Of a stretch of DNA of 64,000 bases, positions 41,568 through 49,673 are shown one piece after another. The first letter of the stretch is position 1; each line of letters opens with the position of its first letter. Source of the DNA: Fibrobacter sp. UWB16 (lineage in GTDB: Bacteria > Fibrobacterota > Fibrobacteria > Fibrobacterales > Fibrobacteraceae); the NCBI RefSeq assembly GCF_900215325.1, contig NZ_OCMS01000002.1, positions 1 to 64,000 on the forward strand, read 5' to 3'. Both the position numbers and the translations under genes were made by a program. The notes below the pieces were generated by a model. The model ran no database searches. It worked only from the letters and a program-made list of their open reading frames with translations, and had not been told where the DNA came from.

Positions 41568-41694
41568 TATATTTTACACCGACTTTAAATACTTTACATT
41601 GGTTTTACGGAAAACAATTCACCGCCATGAGCCCGAACTAGCTGAAAGGCAGCGACGATGATCCGGTAGTGGCGCAACATAGGAAAAATACTAT
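41568..41694 (+). promoter_or_regulatory. Promoter and structured 5' leader of the first Na/Pi gene
   Basis: TATATT (41568-41573), preceded by TTTTTTC, predicts transcription from near 41580 and a leader of about 115 nt, unlike the leaderless genes. In the leader, CGCCA (near 41622) can pair with TGGCG (near 41671), enclosing GC-rich sequence with a GCTGAAAGGC hairpin. Two tiny frames, ATG-AGC-CCG-AAC-TAG and ATG-ATC-CGG-TAG, also lie there. I could not match it to a known riboswitch class. Confidence 0.35.
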
Positions 41695-43401
41695 ATGGCC
41701 TGGATGGCTCTTAAAATGTTGGGTTGCTTGGCGCTCCTCATGTTCGGCATGAAGTCGATGAGTGAAGCCTTGCAGAAAATGGCTGGTCCGCAGCTGAGAC
41801 ATGTTCTCGGCACGATGACCACGAACCGTTTTACGGGTATGCTCACCGGTATGTTTGTTACAGCCTCTGTACAGAGTTCGACCGCCACCACGTTGATGAC
41901 TGTCTCTTTTGTTAATGCGGGGCTTTTGACTCTCATGCAGGCAATTTCGATTATCCTCGGCGCTCACATTGGTACGACGGTTACCGCATGGATCATGAGC
42001 CTTGGGTTCTCGTTCAACATCGCAAACTTTGTGTATCCGGCGTTCTTCATCGGCATTATCCTTGTGTACATGAACAAGAAACGCGTTGTGGGCGATTTCC
42101 TGTTCGGTGTTGGATTCCTCTTTTTGGGCCTTACGACACTTAAGGAAACTGGCTTTGCTGTGGTGCAGGACCCGGCGGCAAGCGCTTCGATCAGTGCTTT
42201 CTTTGCCCGCTTTAGCGATCCGAACTTCTTCAATTCGCTGTTCTTCCTTGTGATGGGTACGGTGCTTACGCTTTGCGTGCAGTCTTCCGCTGCTATCATG
42301 GCCATTACGATGATTCTTTGCTCAACCGGCGTTTTGCATATTGACCAGGGCATTATGCTTGTGCTTGGCGAAAACATCGGTACGACGATTACGGCAAACA
42401 TTGTGGCACTCTCGGCCAATACGCAGGCCCGCCGTGCCGCTCTCGCTCACTTCACGATTAACGTTATCGGTGTGATTTGGGTGGTGATTGTGCTCAAGTG
42501 GTTCCTCGGCGCCGTTTGCCATGTGGTCGGCTTTGATCTTGGCATCCGTCCGGGCGACGAAGGCTATGCCGCTAACCTCGCGAAGATTTCCGTGGTGCTC
42601 GCCACGTTCCACTCCGCATTCAACGTCTCTAACACGTTCCTCCAGATTTGGTTCATCAAGTACATCGAAAAGTTCGTGTGCCGCGTGATCAAGCCGAAGA
42701 ATTCCGATGAAGAAGAAGACTCCCGCTTGCACTTCATTAGCTCTGGCTTGATGGGTACGCCTGAACTTTCGCTCCTCGAAGCCCGCAAGGAAATCAGCTT
42801 GTTTGCCGTGCGTACGCAGAAGATGTTCCACTTTGTGCCGGACCTTTTGGCCATGAAGAACGAGAACGATTTTGTGAAGCTCTTCGCCCGCATCGAAAAG
42901 TACGAAGGCATCAGCGACAACATGGAAATCGAAATTGGCGATTACCTGAACAAGGTGGGCGAGGGCCGCTTGAGCCCGGAAAGTAAGACCGCTTTGCAGT
43001 GCATGCTTAAGGAAATTTCTGAAATCGAGAGCATGGGCGACGCTTGCTACAACATGGCTCGTGCTATCAATCGCAAGTTCAGGTGCAAGGGCGAATTTAC
43101 GCAAGACCAGCTCGAACACATCAAGCATTTGATGCAACTCTGCGACAACGCTATGACGCACATGATCGGCGTTTTGAACGATGTCCCGCAAATCGATGTG
43201 AACCGCACGCTGAATTTCGAGAACGAAATCAACGATTACCGCAAGCTCCTCAAGGAAAAGAACGTGGCGGATATTGAATCGCAGAAGTACAGCTACCAGA
43301 TTGGAGTTCATTACATGGATATCGTGAACGACTGCGAAAAGCTGGGCGACTACATTGTGAACGTGGTCGAAGCCCACGCCAACAGAAGACTCTCTGTGTA
43401 A
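41695..43401 (+). CDS. Na/Pi cotransporter family protein with PhoU domain (copy 1)
   Basis: The 568-aa protein has about eight membrane helices (1-310) carrying the duplicated Na/Pi cotransporter motif: ASVQSSTATTLMTVSF (residues about 59-74) and CVQSSAAIMAITMILC (about 192-207). The C-terminal 230 residues form a helical PhoU-like domain (ISEIESMGDACYNMARAI, later YMDIVNDCEKLGDYIVNVVEA). The family (NptA/YjbB type) moves phosphate with sodium; PhoU domains regulate phosphate flux. Closely related to the protein at 45678-47387. Confidence 0.88.
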   Translation: MAWMALKMLGCLALLMFGMKSMSEALQKMAGPQLRHVLGTMTTNRFTGMLTGMFVTASVQSSTATTLMTVSFVNAGLLTLMQAISIILGAHIGTTVTAWIMSLGFSFNIANFVYPAFFIGIILVYMNKKRVVGDFLFGVGFLFLGLTTLKETGFAVVQDPAASASISAFFARFSDPNFFNSLFFLVMGTVLTLCVQSSAAIMAITMILCSTGVLHIDQGIMLVLGENIGTTITANIVALSANTQARRAALAHFTINVIGVIWVVIVLKWFLGAVCHVVGFDLGIRPGDEGYAANLAKISVVLATFHSAFNVSNTFLQIWFIKYIEKFVCRVIKPKNSDEEEDSRLHFISSGLMGTPELSLLEARKEISLFAVRTQKMFHFVPDLLAMKNENDFVKLFARIEKYEGISDNMEIEIGDYLNKVGEGRLSPESKTALQCMLKEISEIESMGDACYNMARAINRKFRCKGEFTQDQLEHIKHLMQLCDNAMTHMIGVLNDVPQIDVNRTLNFENEINDYRKLLKEKNVADIESQKYSYQIGVHYMDIVNDCEKLGDYIVNVVEAHANRRLSV

Positions 43402-43448
43402 TTGCGCTAGGTCCTCACCTTTGTGAGGATGACGAAGATGATTATCAT

Positions 43449-43472
43449 GCCGGCCTTAGTGCCGGCTTTTTC
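43449..43472 (+). terminator. Terminator after the first Na/Pi gene
   Basis: GCCGGC (43449-43454), loop CTTAGT, GCCGGC (43461-43466), then TTTTT. Confidence 0.75.
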
Positions 43473-43609
43473 GTTGTCATGTCCGGCCTCGACTGGGCGT
43501 CTTCCGTTTGTAAAATCTGTGTAAAGTGCAAATAAAACCTTTGCGAAGTCTTTGCTTTTGCCATTGCATTCCTTCGATGGACTTTTTATCTTGATATTTG
43601 CTAAAATCG

Positions 43610-43621
43610 TATATTTTAGGT
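43610..43621 (+). promoter_or_regulatory. Leaderless-type promoter of the response regulator gene
   Basis: TATATT (43610-43615), TTAGGT, then ATG at 43622. No PHO-box-like direct repeats were found upstream. -35 unclear. Confidence 0.5.
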
Positions 43622-44296
43622 ATGATATACATTGTAGAAGACGATCTTGAAATCCGCGAAATGGAAGCCTATGCACTTAGGAGCAGTGGCTTTGAAGTTA
43701 GTGCATTCGATTGTGCTAAAAAGCTGGATGAAGAGGTCAAAGTCTGCGTTCCGGATTTGTTCATTTTGGACATTATGCTCCCCGGCGAAGACGGTCTTAG
43801 CATTTTAAAGCGTCTCCGTGCTCAGGAAAGCACTAGGAACGTCCCGGTCATCATGCTGACGGCCAAGGGCTCCGAGTTGGACAAGGTCAAGGGCCTTGAT
43901 TTGGGGGCCGATGACTATATTGCAAAACCCTTTGGCATTTTGGAGTTTGTTTCGCGTGTCAAGGCGTTGCTCCGTCGATCGAGTATAAATCTTGAAGCCG
44001 AAGAATCGAAAGTTATTTCGCTGGATGGCGTTACGCTCGATGAGGCAAAACACACCGTGGTGGCTGGCGGCGACAATGTGGAATTGACGTACAAGGAATA
44101 CGAACTTCTGAAATTGCTCTTGTCGCACCCGGGGGTTGTCTATTCAAGGCAACAGATTTTGGAAAAAATCTGGGGTATCGATTTCAAGATGGACACGCGG
44201 ACCGTCGATATGCACATTAAGACGCTCCGACAAAAACTGGGCGAGCAAGGGTCAATCATTCAAACTATACGTAACGTCGGGTATAAAGCGCAATGA
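43622..44296 (+). CDS. PhoB/OmpR-family response regulator
   Basis: The 224-aa protein has a receiver domain (1-115: acidic EDD at 6-8, phospho-acceptor D50 in LFILDIMLPGEDG, Lys in YIAKPF) and a winged-helix DNA-binding domain (about 130-222: LTYKEYELLKLLLSHPG, TVDMHIKTLRQKL, IRNVGYK). I place the start at 43622 rather than at an upstream TTG. It overlaps the kinase gene by 4 nt. Location between two Na/Pi genes suggests control of phosphate uptake, as for PhoB, but this is inferred from position. Confidence 0.9.
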   Translation: MIYIVEDDLEIREMEAYALRSSGFEVSAFDCAKKLDEEVKVCVPDLFILDIMLPGEDGLSILKRLRAQESTRNVPVIMLTAKGSELDKVKGLDLGADDYIAKPFGILEFVSRVKALLRRSSINLEAEESKVISLDGVTLDEAKHTVVAGGDNVELTYKEYELLKLLLSHPGVVYSRQQILEKIWGIDFKMDTRTVDMHIKTLRQKLGEQGSIIQTIRNVGYKAQ

Positions 44297-45681
44297 AAGA
44301 CCGTATACGATACAGCTTGATTTATATGGGTGTCATTGCCGCCCTCTTGGCTGTATTTTTTACGGTGCGAGTCTTCGAAGACGAAATGGCGGACCAGCTC
44401 AAGGTCCACTTGCGTGAAAACCTGCGGTTGATCGAAACTGCCTACATTGACGAATCGCTCGAAAGCAAACCGCAAAATTTGGCACGGTTTGCTAGTGCCG
44501 ACTTGCGAATCACGCTGATTGATTCGACCGGTAAAATCATTTACGATAGCGATGCGAAGGCTGCCGAAATGGAAAACCATTACAATCGCGAAGAAGTTTC
44601 CGATGCGATGGAGAAAGGTTTTGGCGAAGATTTGCGGTATTCCTCTACATTGCAGGCCAAGGCGTTTTATTTTGCCAAGCGTTTGAATGATGGCAATGTA
44701 TTGCGACTCGGGATGCGCCAAGCGAATTTGCAACAGGCGTATTCAAAGACGATGCCGTATCTGATTGCGTTGTTTGCGGCCATTGTCGCCGCTGCAATCT
44801 TGATTGCGATTGGGCTTAGCCGTGCGTTTATCAGCCCGCTGAAAAAGCTTGTGGACCAGCTCGGCACGCCTGAATGGATGAATATCGAGAACGTCTATAA
44901 GGAAATTGAACCGCTTGTCAATACGATTCGCAAGCAGGATCTTGAACTGCGCTTGACGATTGAACAGCTCTCGAATGAAAAACAAAAAATCTCGCATCTG
45001 AAAGATGAATTTACCGCGAACGCATCGCATGAACTGAAAACTCCGCTGACATCGATTTCGGGTTATGCGGAACTGATTGAAAGCGGCATGGCGAAACCCG
45101 AAGACGTCAAGATTTTTGCAGGCAAGATTCACAAGGAAGCGAAACGCCTCCAGTCGATTGCCAACGATATCATTACACTTTCCAAGCTCAATGACCGTGA
45201 AAGCGAACCTTTGGACCTCAACGAAGAAATCAACCTTTGGAATCTGGCTCAGAGCTGTATCGAAGGCTTGATGCTGAATGCGAACAAGAAAAATATCCAG
45301 CTTTCGCTTGACGGCAACCGCAATTCCGAAATTACAGGAAATTCGAAATTGCTTTTCGAAATGATTTTCAACTTGGTGGACAACTCCATCCGCTACACGG
45401 AACAAGGCGGAAAGGTCGTTGTCGTCGTTGAAGAAAACGCCATTGTCGTGAAAGATACGGGCATTGGAATTCCTGAAGAATGCCAGTCCCGCATATTCGA
45501 ACGGTTCTACCGCGTGGACAAGAGCCGTTCCAAGGAAACTGGCGGCACGGGCCTTGGACTCTCCATTGTCAAGCACATTGCCGAAGTCCATCATGCTGCA
45601 ATACATCTGAAATCGACTGTCGGATTCGGCACCGAAGTCAGAATTGATTTTAAATCTTCTAAAACAACTAAGGTCGTATGA
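44293..45681 (+). CDS. PhoR-like sensor histidine kinase
   Basis: The 462-aa protein has membrane helices at about 8-26 and 154-178 enclosing a 125-residue periplasmic sensor. The DHp domain holds the phospho-acceptor H246 in FTANASHELKTPLTS. The ATPase domain has the N box LVDNSIRYT, G1 DTGIGIP, F box FERFYRV and G2 GGTGLGLSIV. It is translationally coupled (ATGA) to the regulator before it and to the Na/Pi gene after it, so the three genes form one operon. No PAS domain is evident. Confidence 0.9.
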   Translation: MKDRIRYSLIYMGVIAALLAVFFTVRVFEDEMADQLKVHLRENLRLIETAYIDESLESKPQNLARFASADLRITLIDSTGKIIYDSDAKAAEMENHYNREEVSDAMEKGFGEDLRYSSTLQAKAFYFAKRLNDGNVLRLGMRQANLQQAYSKTMPYLIALFAAIVAAAILIAIGLSRAFISPLKKLVDQLGTPEWMNIENVYKEIEPLVNTIRKQDLELRLTIEQLSNEKQKISHLKDEFTANASHELKTPLTSISGYAELIESGMAKPEDVKIFAGKIHKEAKRLQSIANDIITLSKLNDRESEPLDLNEEINLWNLAQSCIEGLMLNANKKNIQLSLDGNRNSEITGNSKLLFEMIFNLVDNSIRYTEQGGKVVVVVEENAIVVKDTGIGIPEECQSRIFERFYRVDKSRSKETGGTGLGLSIVKHIAEVHHAAIHLKSTVGFGTEVRIDFKSSKTTKVV

Positions 45682-47387
45682 TACTCGCTATTTTAAAAAT
45701 GATAGGTTGCCTTGCTCTCCTCATGTTCGGCATGAAGACGATGAGTGAAGGCTTGCAGAAACTTACCGGTGGACACCTCCGTACTGTTCTTGGGACTATG
45801 ACAAAGCATCGCGTGGGCGGACTTTTGACCGGTACGTTCGTGACCGCCGCCGTGCAGTCTTCGACGGCAACGACTGTGATGACCGTGAGCTTTGTGAACG
45901 CGGGACTCTTGACGCTGAAACAGGCTATCCCCGTGATTATGGGCGCAAACATCGGTACGACAGCGACCGCGTGGATCATGTCGATTTTCGGATTCCAGTT
46001 CAACATGAGCAGCGTTGTTTGGCCGTTCTTTGGGCTTGGAATCGTGCTCACGTATGTCCGCAAAAATAGCGTGAAGAGCTTTGGTGAATTTGTTTTCGGT
46101 TTTGCCTTTATGTTCCTCGGCCTTACGACGCTCCGCGAAAACGCCGTGGCGATGGATTTGTCGCATAACCAGACGATTATCGACTTCTTTGCCTCGACGG
46201 GTGGCTGGGGCATTTTCAGTACGCTTTTGTTCCTCTTGCTCGGCGGCATCCTCACGATGTGCGTGCAGTCTTCGGCAGCCATCATGGCCATTACGCTTAT
46301 CCTTTGCAGTAGCGGCGTGCTCCCGATTTACCAGGGCATTGCACTTGTGATGGGTGAAAACATCGGTACGACGGTGACTTCGAACTTGGCGGCTCTTTCG
46401 GCAAGTACGCAGGCTAGGCGCGCGGCTTTGGCTCACATGCTCTTTAACGTGTTCGGCGTGGTGTGGATTCTCATTGTATTTAACCCGTTTGTGAATATGG
46501 TTTGCCATGTGGTTGGCTTCGATCCGACATTTGTGCCGCAAACTCAAGAAGAAATCGCCCAGGCGAGCGTTCGTGTGACGTATGCGCTTTCCGGATTCCA
46601 TACGGCATTCAACCTTTGCAACGTGCTCCTTTTGATTTGGTTCATCAAGCCGATGGAAAAGCTCATCTGCAAGATTATCAAGGACAAGGACGATGGCGAA
46701 GATTTCCGCATCAAGTTTATCAGTGGCGGCCTTATGAGTACGGCCGAACTTTCGCTCTTTGAAGCCCGCAAGGAAATTAACGTTTTTGCAGAACGCACCC
46801 TTGAAATGTTCCGCTTCTTGCCGGACCTCCTCAAGATGAAAAATGAAGAGGACTTTGTAAAGCTGTTCGCCCGCATCGAAAAGTACGAAGGCATCAGCGA
46901 CAGGTTCGAAATTGAAATTGGTGAATACTTGAACAAGGTCAGCGGCGGTCGCTTGAGTATCGAAAGTAAGACGATGTTGCAGTGCATGCAAAAGGAAATT
47001 TCTGAAATCGAAAGTATCGGCGATGCTTGCTACAACATGGCTCGCGCCATCAACCGCAAGTTCCATCTTGAGGAAGATTTTACCGAGGAACAGTACAGCC
47101 GCATAGAAAACATGATGAAACTTTGCGACCAGGCGCTAGTGCAGATGGTGGATGTTATCGAGGACAAGCCGCATACGAAGGCTTCGAATACGATGACGCT
47201 TGAATTTGAAATCAACGATTACCGCAAGATACTCAAGGACTTGAATATCGAAGATATCAATGCGCAGCGCTACAGCTACCAGATAGGTGTGCATTACATG
47301 GATGTGGTGAACGACTGCGAAAAGCTGGGGGACTATGTGGTGAACGTCGTCGAAGCGCACGTGAACCACAGACTGCTCGGAAAGTAA
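45678..47387 (+). CDS. Na/Pi cotransporter family protein with PhoU domain (copy 2)
   Basis: The 569-aa paralogue of 41695-43401 is alike over its full length (AAVQSSTATTVMTVSFVNAG, then CVQSSAAIMAITLILCSSG, and the PhoU part ISEIESIGDACYNMARAI). Its ATG overlaps the kinase stop by 4 nt, so it belongs to the two-component operon and should respond to it most directly. The presence of two copies suggests different affinities or growth conditions. Confidence 0.88.
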   Translation: MILAILKMIGCLALLMFGMKTMSEGLQKLTGGHLRTVLGTMTKHRVGGLLTGTFVTAAVQSSTATTVMTVSFVNAGLLTLKQAIPVIMGANIGTTATAWIMSIFGFQFNMSSVVWPFFGLGIVLTYVRKNSVKSFGEFVFGFAFMFLGLTTLRENAVAMDLSHNQTIIDFFASTGGWGIFSTLLFLLLGGILTMCVQSSAAIMAITLILCSSGVLPIYQGIALVMGENIGTTVTSNLAALSASTQARRAALAHMLFNVFGVVWILIVFNPFVNMVCHVVGFDPTFVPQTQEEIAQASVRVTYALSGFHTAFNLCNVLLLIWFIKPMEKLICKIIKDKDDGEDFRIKFISGGLMSTAELSLFEARKEINVFAERTLEMFRFLPDLLKMKNEEDFVKLFARIEKYEGISDRFEIEIGEYLNKVSGGRLSIESKTMLQCMQKEISEIESIGDACYNMARAINRKFHLEEDFTEEQYSRIENMMKLCDQALVQMVDVIEDKPHTKASNTMTLEFEINDYRKILKDLNIEDINAQRYSYQIGVHYMDVVNDCEKLGDYVVNVVEAHVNHRLLGK

Positions 47388-47395
47388 TCGGAATG

Positions 47396-47419
47396 GAGCC
47401 GCAGGGAATGCGGCTCTTT
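47396..47419 (+). terminator. Terminator after the two-component/Na-Pi operon
   Basis: GAGCCGC (47396-47402), 7-nt loop, GCGGCTC (47410-47416), TTTC. Confidence 0.65.
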
Positions 47420-47488
47420 CAATATTTTTATATTTGCAATTTAGTAGGTGACCTTGGCCCTTTTTAGGGGCGAAAAATGGAGGGCTGT

Positions 47489-49495
47489 ATGAAAAAATTC
47501 ATGGCGTTGGCTTTTGCCTTGTTCTTTGCGGTAGCAAATGCCGCTGAAACGTATGAGGCTTCGGAAAAAATCACGCAACAGGTTCTGTCAGGGGAACTTT
47601 CCCAGACCGTGTATGCTGGCGATGAAATTAAGCCGGTTAAAATTCTATATGAAAATACTGGCCTTGGCGAAGATGCTGTACCAGAATATTCATCGACGAA
47701 CTTTTTGGAAAATTTGGGCTTGTCGAAAAGGTGGACTAAGGGGCCCGCTTGTGAAATTGCGGGAGAGATGAGAGATGATATTCCCGCTGGTACGTACACT
47801 GCATTTATCGTCGTCAAAGACGCTGATGGCAAGTTCGCCAAGACAGAGTTCGAGTTCACTGTGCTGGAAAAAGAAGAAACGTTGTCTTTAAAATGGAATG
47901 AAAGTAGCGGTGACGTGAATCAGGAAGTCACTGCGGGTAAGTCTATTACATCTATCGTTTTCGATTACGAGGGAATAACAAGTTATAGCGTAAGTGGACT
48001 CCCGTCTGGACTTGTAAAGAATATTGATGAAAAAAAACATAAAATCATGATTGTCGGCTCTGTAAATAGCGATGTAATGTCTGGTGATTATGAATACAAA
48101 GTCACTGTTAAGAACGACCAAGGCGATGAAAAGAGCCTGTCGGGAACGATTGTTGTGGAAAGTGGCAAGGCTCGCACATCAATAAAGCTTGTTAGTGAAA
48201 AAGCAAGACAGGAAGTCCTGGCGGGCAATGAGATTGAGCCCGTCGTGTTCGAGTTTGCGAATGTTCGTGTCGATGAAAGTTTATCTTCATTTAAGTTCGA
48301 AGGATCGTTAAAAGGATCGTTTGCGTATAGTGTAGAAGAAAATAAGCTCACGTGCAGTGGAACTGTCGATGAGAATTTGAAGGGTGGATTATACTCGATA
48401 AGAATTATTGCAATTGGTGAAAATAACAATGATACCGCTTTTGCAAACGTTGATGTGATTCGTAAGTCTGTAGAGACGAAGGTATATGTCATTGAAAATG
48501 AAACGCAGTCGCTGACTGCCGGCGATTCTATCGAGCCGATTGTTTTCAAGGTAGAACATGGCTCTAATCTTGAGCTTACGAATTTCCCGGGTGGTTACGT
48601 GCTTAAAAAAGATGGTAATACGGTGACTATTACTGGGCTGGTTGAAGAAAGTGCTAAGGGTCCGCATGAAGTTGTGCTTACAGTCGACAACAATGCGAGT
48701 GCCAAGGCGACGATTAATGTAGCAGCTGGGGTTATGTCGTTCGATGTTATTGAAGGTAGCGATAATCAAACGGTTGTTGCTGGCCAAGAGATTGTTCCGA
48801 TAGTTTATCAGTACAACCATGTGAAACTTATTAATGGTAAAAAAATCCTTGCTGATTTGGAAGTGAAACAAGATAAAGAAAAAAAACAAGTTAAGATTTA
48901 TGGAACTGTGGATCCTGAAATGGCGGCCCATGAATACGTTTATTCGTTCGAACTGACGGATTATTATGGAGAAACAAAGACTGTAACGGGCAAGATTAAT
49001 GTCGTTGCATCTTCGAGCTCGGAGGCGACATCTTCAAGTTCCGCGAAGTCTTCGTCTAGCTCTGCCGTGCAGTCCAGCAGCTCGAACGTCATCCTGAGCT
49101 CTAGCGAAGGATCCAGTAGCAGTTCTGTAGTGCAGTCCAGTAGTAGCTCCGCAAAGCAGTCCAGCAGCTCGAATGTCATCCTGAGCTCTAGCGAAGGATC
49201 CAGTAGCAGTTCTGTAAAGCAGTCCAGCTCTAGCGAAAAGACCATTAAGATCGTGACGGTGGCAATGAACGGCGTGAAGTTTGGCTATGCAAACAATGCG
49301 CTGACGGTTGCTGTGCCCACATCTTCGATGGTGCGTGTGCAAGTGTTCGACTTGACCGGTCATCTGGTCGAAACGTTTGCCGAATCTGTCAATGGTTCCA
49401 AGAGCATTAACCTCGCTCATTTGAACCGTGGCAATTATCTGGTGCGTGTCGAAAGCAATAGCATGGTTCGTACTGCAAGAATTGCCGTGAAGTAA
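47489..49495 (+). CDS. Secreted multi-domain surface protein with Ser-rich linker
   Basis: The 668-aa precursor starts at 47489, where GGAGGG lies 5 nt upstream; an ATG at 47477 is in frame but poorly placed. Signal peptide MKKFMALAFALFFAVANA. About five repeats of 80-90 residues follow, each beginning with a variant of QEVLAGNEIEPVVFEF (TAGDSIEPIVF, VAGQEIVPIVYQY). The Ser-rich linker (about 513-590) contains two copies of NVILSSSEGSSSSS, which at DNA level is repeat B. The C-terminal 80 residues (MVRVQVFDLTGHLVETF, LNRGNYLVRVES) resemble a type IX secretion sorting domain. Function probably adhesive; inferred. Confidence 0.78.
   Translation: MKKFMALAFALFFAVANAAETYEASEKITQQVLSGELSQTVYAGDEIKPVKILYENTGLGEDAVPEYSSTNFLENLGLSKRWTKGPACEIAGEMRDDIPAGTYTAFIVVKDADGKFAKTEFEFTVLEKEETLSLKWNESSGDVNQEVTAGKSITSIVFDYEGITSYSVSGLPSGLVKNIDEKKHKIMIVGSVNSDVMSGDYEYKVTVKNDQGDEKSLSGTIVVESGKARTSIKLVSEKARQEVLAGNEIEPVVFEFANVRVDESLSSFKFEGSLKGSFAYSVEENKLTCSGTVDENLKGGLYSIRIIAIGENNNDTAFANVDVIRKSVETKVYVIENETQSLTAGDSIEPIVFKVEHGSNLELTNFPGGYVLKKDGNTVTITGLVEESAKGPHEVVLTVDNNASAKATINVAAGVMSFDVIEGSDNQTVVAGQEIVPIVYQYNHVKLINGKKILADLEVKQDKEKKQVKIYGTVDPEMAAHEYVYSFELTDYYGETKTVTGKINVVASSSSEATSSSSAKSSSSSAVQSSSSNVILSSSEGSSSSSVVQSSSSSAKQSSSSNVILSSSEGSSSSSVKQSSSSEKTIKIVTVAMNGVKFGYANNALTVAVPTSSMVRVQVFDLTGHLVETFAESVNGSKSINLAHLNRGNYLVRVESNSMVRTARIAVK
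49088..49206 (+). repeat. Two repeat-B-like units in the Ser-rich linker
   Basis: GTCATCCTGAGCTCTAGCGA followed by AGGATCCAGTAG occurs at 49088-49119 and again, identically, at 49175-49206. Compared with intergenic repeat B it has one extra Ser codon. It is read as VILSSSEGSSS. Confidence 0.75.
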
Positions 49496-49590
49496 GGAAA
49501 CGCCCTGTCACGTCGTGCTGACGTTCAAAGGGAGAAAATTCCAGTGACTTTAAAAATAGCCCGTGAGCAGGAGCGGCAGAATAACCCTAA

Positions 49591-49618
49591 AAATAGCCCA
49601 TTTGGGCTATTTATTTTT
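49591..49618 (+). terminator. Terminator between the two surface-protein genes
   Basis: AATAGCCCA and TGGGCTATT (49592-49612) form a 9-bp stem with loop TT, followed by a T-rich run. Confidence 0.75.
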
Positions 49619-49673
49619 TTTACCTCTTTTTTAAATTTGACGCGAGTTAACATAAAATGGGATGCTTTACCCT

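Noticed and set aside
41615-41694. Cyclic-di-GMP (GEMM-I) riboswitch, suggested by GAAA followed by GCGACG
   Set aside because: The conserved GGGCAAACC and GACGCAAAGCC parts are missing and the helix pairing does not fit.
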